Below, piece by piece: positions 1-15,176 of a stretch of 64,000 nucleotides of DNA (the first letter of the stretch is position 1; every line of letters starts with the position of its first letter). The translations under genes and the position numbers were made by a program. The notes beneath the pieces are model-generated. The model searched no databases, was not told the origin of the DNA, and saw nothing but the letters and a program-made list of their open reading frames with translations. Source of the stretch: Pithys albifrons albifrons (Eukaryota; Chordata; Aves; Passeriformes; Thamnophilidae); contig NC_092474.1 of the NCBI RefSeq assembly GCF_047495875.1, positions 13,954,200 through 14,018,199 of the forward strand, written 5' to 3'.

Positions 1-366
1 CCCAGCTCATCCCTCAGGCCCAGCTGGGGTCCCAGCTCCATGGGAAGGCCATCAGGCAGGACACAGGGTGAGTAAGAACTCAGAGGAAGGGGCTGGGGGT
101 GGGTTCCCTGCTCTTCCTCCCCTCTAACTGCTCCCAGCACTGCAGGTGGCCCAGCAGCAGAGGCAGCAGTGACAGCAGTGACGGTAGGGACAGCACAGGG
201 ATGCTGGGATGCATCAACAAGGCCTGTCATCGAGCTCTCAGCAGCCAGAGCTCCAAGCTGCTCCGGACAGAGCCCACACTCCATGCCAGACCCTGCCTGT
301 CACTGCCGGTGGGACGTCTGGGGCTCGACACGCCCTTGCACCACAGGGGGACCCACCACAAATAAA
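1..366 (+). CDS. Probable 3'-terminal exons of a plus-strand gene (CCDC157 by synteny)
   Basis: Bases 1-67 end at a strong splice donor (GTGAGT from 68), and a pyrimidine-rich acceptor precedes 146. Two joins stay open. One ends in VAQQQRQQ with a stop at 170-172, leaving a short 3'UTR with AATAAA at 361-366. The other reads QLIPQAQLGSQLHGK across the first exon and stops at 363-365. In human the plus-strand neighbour converging on RNF215 is CCDC157, but I could not confirm homology from this short tail. Treat the frame and the name as tentative. Confidence 0.3.
361..366 (+). terminator. AATAAA polyadenylation signal, plus-strand gene end
   Basis: An exact AATAAA lies about 190 bp after the stop of one possible terminal frame. 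A second AATAAA sits at 1029-1034 on the same strand and could be an alternative distal site overlapping the RNF215 3' end. Confidence 0.4.
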
Positions 367-1233
367 CAATGATCTAATTTTCTAACAAATTAACTGTTCC
401 TTGAGCAGCCACCTGCCCTGCCCGGAGGGACCTCGTTAACAGGTCTTAGTGCGCCAGGAAGGAACATTCCCTTGGGAAACCTGGGCTCTGCTGGTTCGTG
501 GCGGAGCTGCTCCAGGGATGTTCCTGGGAGCTGGAGCTCAGTTGCTCATGGCTACGCTGCTGCTGAAGTCAGCACAGCCCTGCCTGTGCCAATGCCTGGG
601 CACAGTGTGTGTTATCTCATGCCAGGAACCATTCCCAAGAGGGGACTGTAATGTGGCCACACTTGAAAGAGGAAGTTAGAGCTGGGCTGGGATGAGAGGA
701 ATCGCAGCCGCCCTTGGCCCACAAGCACAGCCACAGCCTGGCAGTCATTCCCTGCTCCATGAGCACCCAAAGGGGCTGGGGACCACTGAGCCACTGGCAC
801 AGGCTGGCTGTGACCTCTGAGCTGCCTCAGCAGCCCCATGAGCCCCAAACAAGCCACACAGTCAGTCGTTGCTCTGTGTTTAATAGAATGGACACGTGCC
901 ATGCCGCAGCCCGTGGGGCAGGAGCTGGGCAGGGATCACAGCACAGCCCCAGTCACCGTGCTGGGCGAGATGAGCCCTGTGCTGGCTCTGCAGCAGACTT
1001 GTGCCATCCTTTCTAATAAGTTACTATAAATAAAGCGTCCAGCCCCCTGCCCTCCCACAGCGAGGCCGTGGGTCACCCCACAGCCCCGCCAGCCCCACCC
1101 CTGGCAGGTCCCCCCTCTCAGAGGGGCTGGCACCACAGCTGGGCTCTGCCCACCCTGCCACGGCCACCAGCAAATAGACAAAAAACCCAAGACTTAGAAA
1201 AATTCCCATGAGCAGGGCAAGAGCATGGCAGGT
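367..1233. other. Convergent 3' region between the plus-strand gene and RNF215
   Basis: No exon is supported here. On the minus strand an ATTAAA at 884-879 is a plausible RNF215 poly(A) signal. On the plus strand AATAAA at 1029-1034 would make the two converging transcripts overlap tail to tail by about 150 bp. Confidence 0.4.
879..884 (-). terminator. ATTAAA, candidate RNF215 poly(A) signal
   Basis: The plus strand reads tttaat, so the minus strand carries ATTAAA about 350 bp beyond the RNF215 stop. No better minus-strand hexamer was seen nearby. Confidence 0.35.
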
Positions 1234-5133
<3,900 letters not shown>

Positions 5134-5280
5134 GGCCGCCCCGCCGCGCCCCGCGGCGCCCCCTGCCGGCCGGGAGGACCCGCCGCCATGGCCGCCCCGC
5201 CGCGCCCCGCAGCGCCCCCTGCCGGCCGGGAGGACCCGCCGCAACCACCCGCCGCGGGCAGGGGGAGCCCGAGAGTGGGA

Positions 5281-6580
<1,300 letters not shown>

Positions 6581-6719
6581 CCATCCACGTGTGGCTCCAG
6601 GGGGACACGGGGATACCTTGGGACCACAGGGACACGTGTGGCCTGGGGAACACAGCCAGGGGACACACAGCCCTGCACACATGGGCACCCCAACCGTGCA
6701 ACCACAGCCACAGGATGTA

Positions 6720-6845
6720 CGTGGGCACACACCTGGGTGACACAGACACACACCTGTGTGACACGGGTGCCCACCTGGGTGACACGGGCACACACCTGTG
6801 TGACACGGGCACACACTTGGGTGACACGGGCACACACCTGTGTGG
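6720..6845. repeat. Short minisatellite, about 20-bp unit
   Basis: Five to six tandem copies of a motif based on gacacgggcacacacctg, with alternating ctgggtga and ctgtgtga forms. Intergenic between RNF215 and SEC14L2. Confidence 0.8.
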
Positions 6846-7430
6846 CAGGGACACACTGACACCCGAGTACCCCAAACCCCAGCTGCCCGTCCCCTCACTG
6901 CCCCTCCTCGCCCCCCCCCCCCTCCCCGGTGCCAATCCCGCCCCGCTCCCGCCACGTGTGCCCGGCCCATGTGTCGCCGCCGCCGGGGATTTGCCGGGTG
7001 GATTAGTCCCGGTACAGGCACGGGCTGACCTGCTTTGGGCAGGGGCCACGCTGGGGCCGGACTGGGGGCCGTGGGACCCCGCGCTGGTGCCGCGGGAGGG
7101 GCCGGGCGTGTCCCTGTTGTCCCCCTGTCCCCGGTGTTGTAACCGCACGGATTTAATCACGGGCTGGGCACGGCCTCTCCTCCCACGGCCGCGACCGGAG
7201 CCGGTTTAACCACATGGCAAAACATCCCGATTGCGACGGTCCGGCTGTGCCATAAACAACATCCAGGGGCACGGCTGGCACGGGAAGCGGCCGGGAACGG
7301 CGGCACCCGGGTGGGGCTGTGTGGCTTCGGGGGGACACCAAAGTGGGGCCAGGGTGGTGGCGGCTGCCAGAGCTGCCCCACGGAGGGAGGGGACACACGG
7401 GGGACACGCACAGCATGTGAATGGCTCTGC
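6846..7430. other. GC-rich intergenic sequence, no gene seen
   Basis: Contains CpG-rich DNA with a CACGTG E-box near 6955 and a less repetitive patch at about 7140-7265. No supported exon. Confidence 0.4.
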
Positions 7431-7905
7431 GGAGCATCCATAGATTTGTGGGATATGGATGACTTCCTGTGGTTCCAGGGGGCACAGATGGCTCCATGGG
7501 ACACTTACGGCTCCATGGAACATGTGTGGCTCCATGGGTCATCCATGGGACATCCACAGGTCCCACGGGTCATCTATGGATGCAAAGGACACATATATGG
7601 CACATATATGGCTCCTTGGGACATGCACAGCTCCACGGGACACAGATGGTTCCATGGGACATCCACAGGTCTGTGGGGGACACATGGCTCTGTGGGACAT
7701 CCACATCCCCAAGGGACATGTTTCATGGGACACAGATGCTTCCATGAGATATCCATGGACCTGTATGACTTCATTAGACATCCATGGGACATCCATGGCT
7801 TCATGGGACACACATGAGGCATGCAGAGCTCCATGGGACATCCATGTGTCCCTGGGGGACACAGGGCTCCGTGGGACATGCACAGACCCATGGGAGGGGG
7901 CAATG
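7431..7905. repeat. Degenerate minisatellite rich in ccatgggacatcca
   Basis: Roughly 17-18-bp motifs (catgggacatccatgg and variants) repeat over about 470 bp. Every frame picks up spurious open reading frames from it. Confidence 0.8.
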
Positions 7906-8640
7906 GGGACAGGAGAACCTTCCCCTGCTCTGGACCCCAACCAGAGCAGCTGCAGGTGCCAGGGCCTGTGGGTCCCGCAGGGACCTCTTCTCCTGGCCAG
8001 GCCCCCATTCCTGGCTGTGGTCCATGTCCCCCATCCCTTGCACACCCTGCCCCAGTCCCTGGCCCTTGTGCTCTCACCCTGTTCCCACCTGTCCCCTGTC
8101 CCCATCTCTGTCCCCCCTCCCTGCCACCTGCCCCACACCACCATTTCCCACCCCACAGCCAATGCCCCCACTCTTTCCATACCCCTATGTCCTTCCACAC
8201 CCTGCTGTGTCCCCCAAACTCTCATAGGACCCCCCCCCTCCTGTACCCTCCATAACCTCCATAGACCCACACCCTCATGGCCCCCATAATTCCAATGTCC
8301 CCCACACTCTCCAGGCCCTCATACCCTGTCCCACATACCTCCTATACCCCCTGTGACCCCACAGCCCTCCATGTCCCCCATTACCCCTAAGGCCCCCATG
8401 ACCTCATATTCCCTGTAGCCCCCCATGTTCCCTGTAGCCCCCCATATTCCCCATGCCCCCATACTCCTCCATGTCTCCCCCACTCCACATGACTCCCTGT
8501 GCCCCAAACCCCCTATAGCCCCCATACCCTCCATATTCCCTGTAGCCTCTCCGTGTTCCCCCATGTCCCCTGTACCACTTATAGTCCCCATACTCCCCAC
8601 CCACTCCCCTACAGACCCCAGCCCCCCTCTGTCCCCATAT
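7906..8640. repeat. Pyrimidine-rich intergenic DNA with degenerate ccccatattccctgtag repeats
   Basis: 7906-8300 is C-rich unique sequence. About 8300-8620 is a degenerate C/T-rich minisatellite. No exon supported. Confidence 0.6.
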
Positions 8641-8649
8641 CCCCTATGC

Positions 8650-8843
8650 CCCCAACCCATCGCCCCCACCCCCGGGGCGGCGGCGGGCGCTGACCGGGCG
8701 GGCGGGGGTCGGGCAGGGTCCAAGGCCGCGGGGGTGTGCGGGGGGGCCGGGCCGGGCCGGGCCGTGCCGGGCGGGGGCGGTCCCGGGGCGGTGCTGGAGC
8801 CTCCGCGGCCGCCGGGGCCGGGCAGAGCCGCCCGCAGCGCACC
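8650..8843 (+). promoter_or_regulatory. CpG-island promoter and 5'UTR of SEC14L2
   Basis: CpG-dense GC-rich sequence runs directly into the SEC14L2 start at 8844, with no TATA box. Typical of a broad CpG promoter. Confidence 0.6.
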
Positions 8844-11800
8844 ATGAGCGGCCGCGTCGGGGACCTGAGCCCGCAGCAGGCGGATGTGTTGGCCCAGGTG
8901 AGCTGGGACGGGGAGCCGGGGGCTGCGGGGGGACCGCGAGGAGCCGCCCCGATGGGCTCCCGAATCTGCCGCCCGCCGCGGGGAGGGGCATCACCCCCGC
9001 CCCGCACCCCAAACATACCGGCATCACCCCCGCTCCCCGCCCCGGGGGGCTCCGGATACCCCAATCCCCCTGGCATCACCCCCACTCCCGGCCCCGGGGG
9101 GCTCTGCACCCCGAACCCCCCGGCATCACCCCCACTCCCGGCCCCGGAGGGCTCTGCACCCCAAACTCCCTGGCATCACCCCCGCTCCCGGCCCCGGGGG
9201 GCTCTGCACCCCGAACCCCCCGGCATCACCCCCGCTCCCGGCCCCGGGGGGCTCTGCACCCCGAACCCCCCAGCATCACCCCCACTCCCGGCCCCGGAGG
9301 GCTCTGCACCCCAAACTCCCCGGCATCACCCCCACTCCCGGCCCCGGGGGGGTCCAATAGCCTTCAAACCCCAAAGCTGGCCCCGGGGGGCTCTCACTGC
9401 CTCTACCCCCCATCCCAGACCCCAAATCCACAGGCTGAGCCCCACTTGCCCATCAGGGACTCCTGAGTGGGTCCTGGGGGTCCTTCTGGCTGGACCATCC
9501 CGCTGGTGACCTCAAAACCTTCTCCCGGCCTTCCCACAGAACTGGGGAACCTCCTGCCCTCCCCCCTCACTACAAGGCCCCTGGGACCGAGGTCTCCTGC
9601 CACCTCCATCCCACCCCAGACCTCAGTCCATGGGCTGATCCCCCCGTGGTGCTGTCCATCAGGAACACCTCTGTGTCCCCAGTGGTTCCATCCCACTGGT
9701 GACCATCCCACTGGTGACCATCCAGACCATCCCTGGACTGGGCACTGACAAGCGCCACATCCCTCTCCTGCCCTTCCCATGGGACTGGGGAACCTCCCAC
9801 CCCACTGCAGGGCTCACAGAACTGGGGTCACCTGGAACTGGTGACTGTCGCCCACCTCTGCCACCCCTGCTGGGGTGCCAGCCTTTATCGGGGTTCACTG
9901 TACCCCAACCACGAGGGCACCCCCGTGCCTTTATCTTATCATTGCCTTTCGGACCCAGCCAAACTCCATGGGCAGGTGATGACCCCGTTGGGTGCCAGGC
10001 TGGGGGGCAGGGGCAGGTGTGGGGCACGGAGCCCAAACTGTGCCTGGTGCCAGCTGTGCCCTGGGCAGGAGAGGGAGGTGAGTGGCTGAACCCGTCCGTC
10101 CGCCCGCCACAAGTGGGTTTGTCCCAGGGTGAAGGAGGTAATCCCGGGTTTAATTACCCCTAAATTCAGCGGGAGATAAGCTAATCAGGCTCATTAAGGG
10201 GAGGGCCTCGGCCTGGTACGGAGATTTGGGCCCTGGGTGAGCAGGGCCATGTGCAGAAGAGACCCCAGATCCTTCAAACCCCCCAGTCCTGCACCCCAAC
10301 ACCCTCCTGCCTGCACCAGGGGGGCTGTGACCCACTGGGAGGACACTGGGGGGGCCACGGGGGGAGCAGGGGGACACACAGTGACTGACTCCATCCCAAA
10401 GGATGTCACCAGAGAAAACTGGTCTCCTTGATCCCTTCCTAAGGGGATCTCAAATCCCACAACCCCCCCAGTCCTGCACCCCAACCTTCTCCTCCCTGCA
10501 CCGGGGGGCTGTGACCCACAGCTGTGTCACTGAAACAGGAGGGACATGTCATGATCTCCTGGTAACTGGCTCCATCCCCAGGATGCCACAGGAGGGGACT
10601 GGTCTGTCTGGTCCCTCCACGAGGGGACCCCCAATCCCCCAAACCTCCGAGCCCTGCAGCCCAACACCCTCCTTCCTGTGCCCCACCAGGGTGTCACTGG
10701 AGCAGGGGACATACAGGAACCTGCTCCATCCATCCCAGAGGATGTCATTGGAGGGGACTGGTCTGTCTGGCCCCAGCAGGGCAGTGACAGCCCACACTCA
10801 CTCCCTTGCGCAAGGGCTTGGGCACACCTGGTGTTTGGGGACGCCTGGTGCTGGTGGCCGGCTGGGGACAGTCCCCTGCCAGGAGGTGACCGGTGATCCG
10901 GCTGCACGTGGCAGCAGGGACGGGGCACAGCGTGACCCGTCCCTGGGAACATCCCAGTCTTGGCTGGGGTGTGTTTGGGGCGACAAGGAGGGGACAAACC
11001 TCCAGCTTTGGGGTTTCTGGGGAGGGATCAAGGACCCCTTCACTGACTGTCCCTCTTGTCCCCACAGTTCCGAGAGAAGCTGCAGGACGTGCTGCCCTCT
11101 CTACCCTCTCAGGACGACTATTTCCTGCTGAAATGGCTACGAGGTAACCCCAAAGTGGGGAGCACCTCTGGAGGGGCTGGGAGACCCACGGGGGGCTGGC
11201 GGGGGGCTGACCCCTCTGCTCTCTTGCAGCGCGTGCCTTCGACCTGCCCAAGGCAGAGGGGATGCTCCGCAAGGTGAGAGAGACACCCCTGCCATGGGAC
11301 AGCCTGATGTGGGACAGTGTGCTCTGGGCCCCTCTCTTCCAACAAGGGTGACCTGCCCGCGGGGTGCACCCTGTCCCATGGGGTCCCCAAACCTCACCCC
11401 GGCTCGCTCTGCCCCCTTGCAGCACCTCGAGGTCCGCAAGCACATGGACGCCGACAACATCATTGCCTGGGAGCCACCTGAGGTGGGTGTCTCTGGCCCC
11501 GGGGGCGTGGCCCTGGAGGGGACCGTCCCCTTGAGCCCCTCAGGGGTGGGCAGTGCTCTGAGCCACCCCCGTGCTCCCGCAGGTGATCCGCAAATACATG
11601 TCCGGGGGCCTGTGCGGCTACGACCGGGAGGGCTGCCCGGTGTGGTACGAGATCATCGGGCCGCTGGACGCCAAGGGGCTGCTGTTCTCCGCCTCCAAGC
11701 AGGACCTGCTCAAGAACAAGTTCCGGGACTGCGAGGTGCTGCGGCACGAGTGCGAGCAGCAGAGCCGCAAGGTGGGCACCTGACGGCCCCAAAGGCCCTG

Positions 11801-14321
11801 GCTCCACCAGCCACGTCCCTGCCAGCCCCACGAGTCCATCTCTGGGCCATCTCCACCCCCAACGTCCTCCCCCCAGCCCTTTAGATCCATGTCCTATCCC
11901 ACAACCTGTGTCCCTGCCAGCCCCATAAGTCCATGTCCTGTCCATCTCCCCCACCCAATGTCCTCCCCAGCCCCAAAGTCCATGTCCTGTCCATCTCCCC
12001 CACCCAATGTGCTCCCCAGCCCCATGTGTCCATCTCTAGGCCATCCCTACCAGCCAATGTCTTCAGTCACCAGCCCTATAGGTCCATGTTCAGTCCATCC
12101 CACTCAGCCCCACAAGTCCATGTTCTGTCCATCTCCCCCACCCAATGTCCTCCCCAGCCCCACAAGTCCATGTCCTGTCCACCCCCACCATAGACCATGC
12201 CCCTGCCCACTCTGTATGTCCATTTCTGGTCCATTCTCACAACCCAAGGTCCTCCCCAGCCCCCTATGTCCATGTCCTATCCACCCCCACCAGCCCCTGA
12301 CCCCAAGCCCATGTCCCTGTCCCAGCTGGGACCCCCAGCTCCTGTGATGTCCCTTTTCCCCACACCAACACTTGGGAGGAAGCTCTGGCTGGAGGGGACC
12401 AGCCTGTCAGGGACTACCCCAGCCCTGGACCCTCCCATGGGTCCTCCCTAAGCCCCCCATCCTCCTGCCCCAGTTGGGCAAGAAGGTCGAGATGGTGATG
12501 ATGATCTACGACTGCGAGGGCCTGGGCCTGAAGCACCTCTGGAAGCCAGCTGTGGAGGCGTACGGGGAGGTGAGGGGCTCCTGCCCACCCCCCTTTCCTG
12601 GGGGACCACAGGGATCCAGGCTGGACCCTGGCCCCAGGGACGATGCAGGAGCAGGTCCCTGCAGTGCCCCACACCCCCCAGTGTTTTGGGGTGGGGCTCC
12701 TGGTGGGTCTGTGGGATGGGTGACCTGAGCTCCCCCACATCCTGCAGCTGCTGTCCATGTTTGAGGAGAACTTCCCAGAGTCCCTCAAGCGCCTGTTTAT
12801 TGTGAAGGGTGAGTTCAGCCCCAGGGTCCTGTTCCCTTTGTCTGAGTGCTGGCATCCCCCTAACACCCCTCATTGTTCCCCAGCCCCCAAGATCTTCCCC
12901 GTGGCCTACAACTTGGTCAAGCACTTCCTGAGCGAGGACACGCGCAAGAAGGTCGTGGTGCTGGGATGTGAGTCCTGACCCTCCCCAGAGCGTCCAAAAC
13001 GGGGGTGACACTCTGCTGTCATCTCACCCAGAGGGAAAACACCAACCCTGGGGTGTTCCCCGGTGGGCTGGGGCTCACAGCCCCCCCAATCCCACTGTCA
13101 CCCCCCAGCCAACTGGAAGGAGGTGCTGCAGAAGTACATCGACCCCGAGCAGATCCCGGTGGAGTACGGGGGCACCCTGACGGACCCCGACGGGGACCCC
13201 AAGTGCTCCAGCAAGGTCGGAGAAGCCCCTGCCGCGTTCTTTAGGGGTGCTGGGTCGTTCTCCCATGCCCACATCCTCCCTCTCCTCCCAGATCAACTAC
13301 GGGGGGGACGTGCCGCAGAGCTACTACGTGCGGGACCAGCTGGCGCAGCAGTACGAGCACTCGGTGGTGGTGAACAGGGGGTCGTCCCACCAGGTGGAGT
13401 ACGAGATCCTCTTCCCCGGCTGCGTCCTCAGGTGAGCGGGAGGTCCACGCTGCAGGGAGGGAGGGGGTGACACCTCGGTGGTGCCCCCACCTCACCACGG
13501 GACCCCCCGTGCCCGGCGCAGGTGGCAGTTCCGCTCGGAGGGCGCCGATGTGGGTTTCGGGGTGTACCTGAAGACCAAGATCGGGGAGCGGCAGCGGGCG
13601 GGGGAGATGACCGAGGTGTTCCCCAACCAGCGCTACAACGCCCACATGGTGCCCGAGGACGGCTCCCTCACCTGCTCCACGCCCGGCATCTGTGAGTGAC
13701 CCCTGCCTGCCCCCCGGGTGCTGGGGGGACCCCCAGGGTGCTCCCCTCATGTCCCTCTTCCCCGGGGTGCTGGGGGACCCCCGGGGGGGTGATCTCCCCC
13801 TGTCCCTGACCGCCGGGGTGCTCCCTTCATGCCCCTCTCCCCCGGGGTGCTGGGGGGACCCCCAGGGTGCTCTCCCCCTGTCCCTGAGCCCCGGGGTGGC
13901 AGGGGGACCCCTGGGGTGCTTCCCACATGTCCCTGACCCCCGGGGTGCTGGGGGGACCCCCGGGGGGGGGGGGGTGATCCCCTGTCCCTGACCCTTGGAG
14001 TGCTCCCCCCATGTCCCTCACTCCTGGGATGCTCCTCCCATGTCTGTGACCCCCAGGGTGCTCCCCCCTGTCCCTGACTCCCGGGGTGCTGGGGGTACCC
14101 GCGGGGTGCTGGGGGACCCGCGGGGTGCCCCCCCCGTGTCCGTGACCGCCCGCCCCGGCCCTCCCACAGACGTGCTGCGCTTCGACAACACGTACAGCTT
14201 CCTGCACTCCAAGAAGGTGAGCTACAGCGTGGAGGTGCTGCTGCCCGACACGGCCTCGGCGCAGCAGATCCAGCAGCTGGGGGACCGCCTGGCCGAGGTG
14301 TCCCTGAACCACAGCCCCTAG
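8844..14321 (+). CDS. SEC14L2: SEC14L2 (supernatant protein factor / tocopherol-associated protein)
   Basis: Twelve exons: 8844-8897, 11068-11143, 11230-11273, 11423-11482, 11583-11771, 12474-12569, 12748-12808, 12884-12967, 13109-13215, 13292-13431, 13522-13691, 14170-14321. All are in phase and give 410 residues (human about 403). The N-terminus [12 protein letters not shown] matches the family. A CRAL-TRIO N-domain ([20 protein letters not shown]) is followed by the SEC14 lipid pocket ([40 protein letters not shown]) and a C-terminal GOLD domain ([35 protein letters not shown]). The family binds and transfers hydrophobic lipids such as tocopherol, squalene and phospholipids in the cytosol. 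Flanked by RNF215 and MTFP1 exactly as human SEC14L2; the local SEC14L3, L4 and L6 paralogues are not present in this window. Confidence 0.97.
9020..9350. repeat. 50-bp minisatellite in SEC14L2 intron 1
   Basis: Six to seven copies of a 50-bp unit containing ggcatcacccccgctcccgg and ggctctgcaccc, with period 50 at 9072, 9122 and 9172. Mostly single-base differences between copies. Confidence 0.9.
9925..10205. promoter_or_regulatory. Candidate intronic enhancer: GATA pair and TAAT sites
   Basis: Within GC-rich intron 1, 9930-9940 reads ttatcttatc (two GATA sites). 10147-10200 is AT-rich, with gtttaattacccc, agataagctaatc and tcattaag. These are homeodomain/HNF1-like and GATA-like words. Inference from motifs only. 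Confidence 0.3.
10260..10790. repeat. Three-copy tandem repeat of about 160-180 bp in SEC14L2 intron 1
   Basis: Diverged copies are marked by aggatgtcac/aggatgccac/aggatgtcat followed by gactggtct near 10400, 10580 and 10740, each preceded by cctgcacccca and gggctgtgaccca blocks. Confidence 0.7.
11785..12300. repeat. Minisatellite in SEC14L2 intron 5
   Basis: Degenerate units of about 50-60 bp built on gtccatgtcctgtccatctc and cccaatgtcctccccagccc. The intron holds nothing else recognisable. Confidence 0.8.
13700..14160. repeat. G/C-rich minisatellite in SEC14L2 intron 11
   Basis: Units of about 45-50 bp around ccccggggtgctggggggac and ctcccatgtccctgac. Variable copy length with long C and G runs. 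Confidence 0.8.
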
Positions 14322-14329
14322 AACGGCCC

Positions 14330-14470
14330 CGGACCCCGGGGCGGCCGGAGACCCCCGGAGGGGGCCGGAGACCCCCGGAGTGGCCGGAGTTCCCCGGAGT
14401 GGCCAGAGACCCCCGGGGCCGCCAGAGACCCCCAGGACGGCCGGAGACCCCCGGAGGGGGCTGAGCCCTC
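14330..14470. repeat. Short tandem repeat in the SEC14L2 3'UTR
   Basis: About seven copies of a 17-20-bp motif, gccggagacccccggag, begin within 20 bp of the SEC14L2 stop codon and so lie in the transcript. Confidence 0.8.
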
Positions 14471-14580
14471 CCGGACTGGGGCGCGGCCGGAGGGGCCCGA
14501 GCCCGCAGCCCCCAGAGCCCCCCACGCTGTGCCTTACGCGGGTCCTGCGCCCACCCGGTGCTGCCGCTGCCCGGGGTGGG

Positions 14581-14586
14581 AGTAAA
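14581..14586 (+). terminator. AGTAAA, candidate SEC14L2 poly(A) signal
   Basis: A common variant hexamer 260 bp after the stop, followed within 40 bp by a G/T-rich stretch. No AATAAA lies between the stop and this site. Confidence 0.5.
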
Positions 14587-14639
14587 GGGACGGACTGAGC
14601 GGGGTCTGCTCCGGTTTGTGCTCTCGCACCCACAAGTGC

Positions 14640-15005
14640 CCCCCCAGCCCCAGCCCTGCCCCTCCAGTCCCACAACTGCCCCCCAGCCCCGGATCTGCCC
14701 CTGCTGCCCACCTGCCCCCAGAACTTCCCCCAAGCACCATAACTGACCCCCCACCCCAAAACGGTCCCTGCTGACCCCCTTAGTCCCATAACTACCCCCC
14801 AGGCTGAGAACTGATCCCCTAACCCTGTAACTGCCCCTGCTCCCCCCGAGAACTGCCCCAACCCCAGAACTGCCCCTGCTCCCCCCCCGAACTGCCCCCA
14901 GAACTGCCCCTGCTCCCCCCCAGAACTGCCCCAACCCCAGAACTGCCCCTGCTCCCCCCAGAACTGCCCCCAGAACTGCCCCTGCTGCCCCCAGAACTGC
15001 CCCGT
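14640..15005. repeat. C-rich minisatellite (aactgcccctgctccccc)n
   Basis: Units of about 15-20 bp, cagaactgcccc and ctgctccccc, fill the space between the SEC14L2 end and the MTFP1 promoter. Confidence 0.85.
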
Positions 15006-15011
15006 TGCCCC

Positions 15012-15176
15012 CACGTGACCGCGGGTCACGTGCGCTGCCAGGCCCCGCCCACATCGCATCTCGCGGCCCCGGGGCGGGGCTTGGTGACGTTTGGGGAGGG
15101 GCTTAGGTCCTGTTTTGGGGGCGTGGTTTGGTGACGTAACGGGGCGGGGCATGCGGCGGGAGCGGCGGTGCGCGCC
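15012..15176 (+). promoter_or_regulatory. MTFP1 promoter with palindromic double E-box and CRE half sites
   Basis: 15012-15032 is a perfect inverted repeat: CACGTGACC, a GCG spacer, then GGTCACGTG. Each arm is a GTCACGTG/CACGTGAC E-box as bound by USF and the MiT/TFE factors. TGACGT occurs near 15084 and TGACGTAA near 15132, with GC boxes (ggggcggggc) beside them. The start codon is at 15177. Confidence 0.6.
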
